From the NCBI GenBank assembly GCA_015478855.1, contig JADMKJ010000176.1, positions 1-64,000 on the forward strand: DNA of 64,000 bases, given 5' to 3'. This document shows, in pieces, positions 59,313 to 64,000 of this stretch. The position numbers and the translations under genes are program-made. Origin of the DNA: Proteiniphilum sp. (GTDB taxonomy: Bacteria > Bacteroidota > Bacteroidia > Bacteroidales > Dysgonomonadaceae). Position 1 is the first letter of the stretch; every line of letters starts with the position of its first letter. The notes under the pieces were generated by a model that saw only the letters and a list, made by a program, of their open reading frames with translations, ran no database searches and was not told where the DNA came from.

Positions 59313-60740
59313 ATGATAAATCGGTTCTTTATTGAGAAAATCAGCCGTAATTTTCCATATAGTTTTACCAATGACCAAACAGAGGCGTTGGAAAAGATTG
59401 GCAGTTTTCTTTTTTCAGGAATCAGTGATCAGATATTTCTACTTACAGGATATGCCGGTACCGGGAAATCATCTCTTACAGGGAGTCTTGTGAGAACCAT
59501 GGCAGCATTCAGACAAAAAACCATTTTACTGGCTCCTACAGGGCGTGCGGCGAAAGTCTTCTCAGGGTATGCAGCGCAGCAGTCATTCACCATCCACAAG
59601 AAGATATACCGACAACAGAAGTTATCCGAGGGTACACCCCATTTCTCCTTGTCGGAGAACATGCACAAACATACGCTCTTTATAGTGGATGAGGCATCAA
59701 TGATCAATAACGAGTCGGCTGAGTTCTCGCTCTTCGGTACGGGGAGGCTGCTTGACGATTTGATAGAGTATGTCTATTCAGGTGAAGGGTGTAGGATGAT
59801 GCTTATAGGTGACACTGCACAGCTGCCACCGGTGAAACAGGATTACAGCCCCGCGCTCGATAAACAGATATTACAATCCTATTCATTACAGGTGACTGAT
59901 GCTGTACTTACAGAGATTGTGCGGCAGGCTGAGGAATCGGGCGTGTTGTATAATGCCACTACCTTAAGAAATGCCTTGCGTTTGAATGAAACGTCTGCAT
60001 ATCCGAAGCTGAAAGTGAATGGCTTCACTGATGTGAAACGTATTACAGGTACAGAGCTGATCGATGAGATCGGCGACTCATACCGCAATGACGGAATGGA
60101 GGAGACCATTGTTATCTCACGTTCCAACAAAAGGGTGAACGCCTATAACAATGGCATACGCAACAGGGTGCTCTATCGCGAAGAGGAGTTATCCACAGGT
60201 GATATACTGATGATCACCAAAAACAACTATTACTGGGTAGATAACTTCGAGAATCTTGATTTCCTTGCCAACGGTGAATTTGTGGAAGTGCAGCGGGTGA
60301 AGGGGGAGGAGTATATGTACGGCTTCCGTTTCTGTAATGTGGTGTTATATCATCGTGATTATGATATTGAATTTGAGGCTAAAATCATACTCGATGTGCT
60401 GCATACTGAGGTTCCCGGACTTAGCCGGGAACAAAATGACCTTCTTTTTACAAATGTGATGGAAGACTATGCCGATATCACACAGAAGAGAATGAGATAT
60501 AAAGAAGTGAAGGCTAATCCCTACTATAATGCACTACAGGTAAAATACGGATATGCGGTGACATGCCATAAAGCCCAGGGTGGTGAATGGAAAAATGTCT
60601 ATCTTGATCTGGGGTATATTCAGCAATCCTATATGGGGGAAAACTTCTATCGATGGCTCTATACCTCTGTCACCAGAAGTACACAAAGCTTATATCTCGT
60701 TAATTTGCCAGACGATTTTGTGGAGCTTCCCAAAATATGA
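59313..60740 (+). CDS. RecD-like/UvrD_C-type AAA ATP-dependent helicase
   Basis: LTGYAGTGKSSLTGSLV; LIGDTAQLPPV; YGYAVTCHKAQGGEWKNVYLDL. Confidence 0.85.
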   Translation: MINRFFIEKISRNFPYSFTNDQTEALEKIGSFLFSGISDQIFLLTGYAGTGKSSLTGSLVRTMAAFRQKTILLAPTGRAAKVFSGYAAQQSFTIHKKIYRQQKLSEGTPHFSLSENMHKHTLFIVDEASMINNESAEFSLFGTGRLLDDLIEYVYSGEGCRMMLIGDTAQLPPVKQDYSPALDKQILQSYSLQVTDAVLTEIVRQAEESGVLYNATTLRNALRLNETSAYPKLKVNGFTDVKRITGTELIDEIGDSYRNDGMEETIVISRSNKRVNAYNNGIRNRVLYREEELSTGDILMITKNNYYWVDNFENLDFLANGEFVEVQRVKGEEYMYGFRFCNVVLYHRDYDIEFEAKIILDVLHTEVPGLSREQNDLLFTNVMEDYADITQKRMRYKEVKANPYYNALQVKYGYAVTCHKAQGGEWKNVYLDLGYIQQSYMGENFYRWLYTSVTRSTQSLYLVNLPDDFVELPKI

Positions 60741-60811
60741 TTACATTTGTATCTTCCCGCAAATGAGGATGTCACTCTATATGCGTTCTCAGTGGAACAA
60801 CAGTGGAACAA

Positions 60812-61615
60812 ATGATAAATGATTATCAGATGCATAATAAAAGAGATAAATATATTGATCAGCTTTTGAGGGATCTTAAAACGCTGGAGGAGAGAGTGAT
60901 CACTGCCAGGGACAGCGATGCGGTGCCGTTCTCTTTTTTTAATGAATCGTTCAATAAAATTCAACAGATTGAGCGACTGCTACATGAGATGCAATTAATG
61001 CAGATTGATGATATGAAGCATCAGATGGAACGTTTGGTGAAGTTCCTCTCCGAAACAGAAAATAAAAGTCAACCCATTTCAAATATCATTTCAGAAACTA
61101 CTGCAACAGTTGAACAAGATGAAAGTCCTGCTGTTTCAGAAAACCTGAAAGAGAGCACAGGTGAAGCCCCTGGTCACGATGAAAAGAAGACGGCAGATAC
61201 AATCGATGATGAACCCTCACTGCATGAAGGAAACAGATTTGCCGACGGCATCAGCTTGCCGTCCTATAAGAATCCCCGCATTGCAGATGATGTAATATCA
61301 CATCCAGACACAATATATCCTCTCCCGGAAATAGAGAGAGAGGAGAAACAGCATGTAACAACGTTGAACGACGCTATTCAGGCATCTCCGGCAGTGCTCG
61401 ACCTGAAGCGTGGTATCAGCCTGAACGATCGTTTTTTGTTCCAGAGGGAACTGTTCAACAATGACAGGCATGAGATGAACAATCTGATGATAACGTTAAA
61501 TGCTTTTGATAACTATGATAGTGCTGACGACTATTTGAGGAAATCAATGCAATGGAACTTTGACGATCCCGTGGTGAAGGATTTTCTGCGGGTGATAAAA
61601 AAGGGTTTTGAGTAA
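60812..61615 (+). CDS. conserved hypothetical protein, coiled N-term plus conserved-looking C-term
   Basis: ISLNDRFLFQRELFNNDRHEMNNLMITLNAFDNYDSADDYLRKSMQWNFDDPVVKDFLRVIKKGF. Confidence 0.6.
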   Translation: MINDYQMHNKRDKYIDQLLRDLKTLEERVITARDSDAVPFSFFNESFNKIQQIERLLHEMQLMQIDDMKHQMERLVKFLSETENKSQPISNIISETTATVEQDESPAVSENLKESTGEAPGHDEKKTADTIDDEPSLHEGNRFADGISLPSYKNPRIADDVISHPDTIYPLPEIEREEKQHVTTLNDAIQASPAVLDLKRGISLNDRFLFQRELFNNDRHEMNNLMITLNAFDNYDSADDYLRKSMQWNFDDPVVKDFLRVIKKGFE

Positions 61616-61630
61616 CCAAAAGTAATCGCA

Positions 61631-62299
61631 ATGGGAAAACTGTATGTAGTACCCACACCTGTTGGTAATTTAGAGGATATTACGCTAAGGGCGATCAGAC
61701 TGTTAAAGGAGTGTGATCTCATTTTAGCTGAAGATACACGTACAAGTGGATACCTGTTGAAGCATTTCGGGATTGATACCCGTATGCAATCACATCATAA
61801 ATTTAATGAACACCATACCGCTGTTCATGTGGCAGAGCGGCTAAAAGGAGGTGAGACGATTGCGTTGATCTCTGATGCCGGCACACCTGCAATCTCCGAC
61901 CCGGGATTTTTGCTGGTGAGAGAGTGCATACAGGCAGGGGTGGAGGTGGAATGCCTCCCCGGGGCAACCGCGTTTGTACCGGCATTGGTGGAATCGGGAC
62001 TACCCAATGATCGCTTTTGTTTTGAAGGGTTCCTGCCACCCAAAAAAGGACGACAGACACGACTGAGGCTGCTAGCGGAAGAGAGCCGGACAATGGTTTT
62101 TTACGAATCTCCCTATCGGGTGGTTAAGACATTGACACAGCTGGCTGAAAATCTCGGAGATGAACGTGCCGCTTCGGTATCAAGAGAGATCTCAAAGATG
62201 TTTGCTGAAACAGTGAGAGGAACCTTGCTTGAGCTAGTCGCCTATTTCACAGACAATGAACCAAGAGGGGAGTTTGTGATTGTTGTAGCTGGAAAATGA
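61631..62299 (+). CDS. rsmI: 16S rRNA (cytidine1402-2'-O)-methyltransferase
   Basis: GKLYVVPTPVGNLEDITLRAIRLLKECDLILAEDTRTS; ISDAGTPAISDPGF. Confidence 0.95.
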   Translation: MGKLYVVPTPVGNLEDITLRAIRLLKECDLILAEDTRTSGYLLKHFGIDTRMQSHHKFNEHHTAVHVAERLKGGETIALISDAGTPAISDPGFLLVRECIQAGVEVECLPGATAFVPALVESGLPNDRFCFEGFLPPKKGRQTRLRLLAEESRTMVFYESPYRVVKTLTQLAENLGDERAASVSREISKMFAETVRGTLLELVAYFTDNEPRGEFVIVVAGK

Positions 62300-62360
62300 A
62301 AATGAATAATCAAACTATTTTACAGACTTATTTGTTTAATTAAAAGGTAAAATTAATGTT

Positions 62361-63215
62361 ATGAAGAAAGTAAGTATTATACTTCTTGTCATGGGACTCA
62401 TTGTCTCATGTACAAACGTGAAGGAATCGAAGGAATTTAAAGAGCTTCAGGCTCAGCGTGATTCCCTGATCATGCAATCTGCCGGAGCTGAATCTGAAGC
62501 GATGGAGATGATGGCTGTCATCAGTGAAGTGGAGTCAAACTTCGCAAAGATACGTGAGGCAGAGAAATATATCGCCACACAATCATCCCAGAGCGGTGAG
62601 ATGAGTCAGGATACCAAAGATCGGGTGAATGAAAATTTCAGGATGATCAACGAGATACTGCAACGGAACAAGGCTCAACTGGCGGAACTGAACAAGAAGC
62701 AGAGCGGCAGCAGCAAAGAGATAGTCTCTTTAAAGAATACTATCAGCAGGCTGAACAATGAAATGAAGGAGAGCACCTCCCGTCTGGCAGAAATGCAAAC
62801 GGAACTGGCGCTCAAGGATGAGCAGATCGCCCAGCTCTCACAGGATGTCACAGCGCTGGCAACAGAAGCAGAGCAGCAGTCAGCCACCATTCAACAGCAG
62901 GACAGAACACTCAATACAGCATATTATGTGTTTGGGACTGCAAGCGAACTAAAAGATCAGAAGATCCTTTCAGGAGGCTTTCTGCAGCAGACACGTGTAC
63001 TACAGGATACGTTCAACAAAGATTATTTTCTGCAGATCGATGTACGCGATGTAACAGATATCCCTCTGTATGCACCGAAGGCTAAGCTGTGGTCAACGCA
63101 TCCCGACGGCACCTATGAACTTGTTAAGGGTGATGATGGTAACATTGTTTTTCATATTACCGATACACAACGTTTCTGGAGCCTGACAAAGTACCTGATT
63201 ATAGAAGTACAATAA
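62361..63215 (+). CDS. coiled-coil lipoprotein, unknown function
   Basis: lipobox LIVSC; long heptad-like region; C-terminal folded region. Confidence 0.65.
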   Translation: MKKVSIILLVMGLIVSCTNVKESKEFKELQAQRDSLIMQSAGAESEAMEMMAVISEVESNFAKIREAEKYIATQSSQSGEMSQDTKDRVNENFRMINEILQRNKAQLAELNKKQSGSSKEIVSLKNTISRLNNEMKESTSRLAEMQTELALKDEQIAQLSQDVTALATEAEQQSATIQQQDRTLNTAYYVFGTASELKDQKILSGGFLQQTRVLQDTFNKDYFLQIDVRDVTDIPLYAPKAKLWSTHPDGTYELVKGDDGNIVFHITDTQRFWSLTKYLIIEVQ

Positions 63216-63275
63216 AAAGTGAATCTTAAAAAATAAATTTTTCTTCTCGCGGGGTGATCACTGGTCACTCCGTGA

Positions 63276-63980
63276 TTGTTTACACCTATGGCTTACAAGA
63301 ATCTGTTTATTGATCTGGACGATACACTGTGGGATATCCATCTCAACGGCAGGGAATGCCTGGAAGAGATCTATCATGATTACGGTTATGCTGAGTTTTA
63401 CACCTCTTTCGGGGATTACTACAATGTTTATATGCCGGTGAATCATCATCTCTGGGCATTGTATCGACAGGGTGAGATCAAAAAGGAAGAGCTGATAGTA
63501 GAGCGTTTCCTGGCCCCGGTAAGGGCTTTTGGTATTGATGATCCGGATTATGCCAAGAGACTGAGTGATGATTTTCTCGATAGAACAACCCGCAAGACAG
63601 GGTTGATTGAAGGTACAATGGCGCTGCTCGATTACCTGAAACCGAGATACCGGATGCATATTCTCTCCAACGGCTTCCGCGAGGTACAGTATAAGAAAAT
63701 TGAAAATGCAGGTCTCAGGCCCTATTTCGATAAGATCATCCTGTCAGAAGATGCAGGCATCAACAAGCCACACGCCGGGATGTTTACCTATGCGCTGAAA
63801 AACAGCAACTCCAGACGTGACCAGACGATCATGATTGGAGACAGTTGGGATGCCGATATTGTTGGGGCATATGACAGCCGTATAGCGCAGATATGGTACA
63901 ATCCCAAAAGAGAGAAGCCGGAAGGTTTTGAACCAACCTTTACGGTGCAGACGCTGGAAGAGATTAAACAGATCCTATAG
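63276..63980 (+). CDS. YjjG-family noncanonical pyrimidine nucleotidase (HAD)
   Basis: KNLFIDLDDTLWDIHLN; ILSNGFREVQYKKIENAGL; IGDSWDADIVGA. Confidence 0.85.
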   Translation: MFTPMAYKNLFIDLDDTLWDIHLNGRECLEEIYHDYGYAEFYTSFGDYYNVYMPVNHHLWALYRQGEIKKEELIVERFLAPVRAFGIDDPDYAKRLSDDFLDRTTRKTGLIEGTMALLDYLKPRYRMHILSNGFREVQYKKIENAGLRPYFDKIILSEDAGINKPHAGMFTYALKNSNSRRDQTIMIGDSWDADIVGAYDSRIAQIWYNPKREKPEGFEPTFTVQTLEEIKQIL

Positions 63981-64000
63981 CTTCATCCCGGTTAACTATC

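Noticed and set aside
63250-63275. Terminator-like GGGGTGATCACTGGTCACTCC before the YjjG-like gene
   Set aside because: Stem has a mismatch and no clear T-run; too weak to annotate.

Overview
This window looks like a mostly core-genome segment of a Bacteroidetes bacterium (Bacteroidales-like gene content, many TAnnTTTG -7 elements). I see no tRNA, rRNA, CRISPR array, prophage or transposase. Protein-coding content, in order: arginine biosynthesis (argC, argG, GNAT), a lysine 2,3-aminomutase-like radical SAM enzyme, parA/parB, a DUF5683 protein, an MltD-like LysM transglycosylase, a T9SS-type secreted serine protease, a TIGR02757/DUF2400 protein, prfB (split by a canonical +1 frameshift site), cell-wall and housekeeping genes (NlpC/P60, metK, LOG, hemD, tatD, yidD, rnpA, rnhA, murF, split LysO), TonB receptors, trmD, rmlA/C/B, tyrosine phenol-lyase, wecB/wecC, glyA, recG, a DoxX plus Gfo/Idh pair, a truncated OmpA gene, DUF5686, GH92, an esterase, an aspartate dehydrogenase-like protein, a hydroxyacid dehydrogenase, rsmD, a RecD-like helicase, rsmI and a YjjG-like HAD. 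The most interesting items are mostly not in the ORF track: (1) a SAM-II-like riboswitch candidate directly downstream of the metK promoter; (2) a breakpoint at about 45740 where two genes on opposite strands are both 5'-truncated; (3) the prfB frameshift element; (4) a duplicated 54-bp promoter-bearing block upstream of glyA; (5) a degenerate GATGATT-type octamer repeat found just 3' of two minus-strand genes. Family names come from reading the translations, not from database searches.
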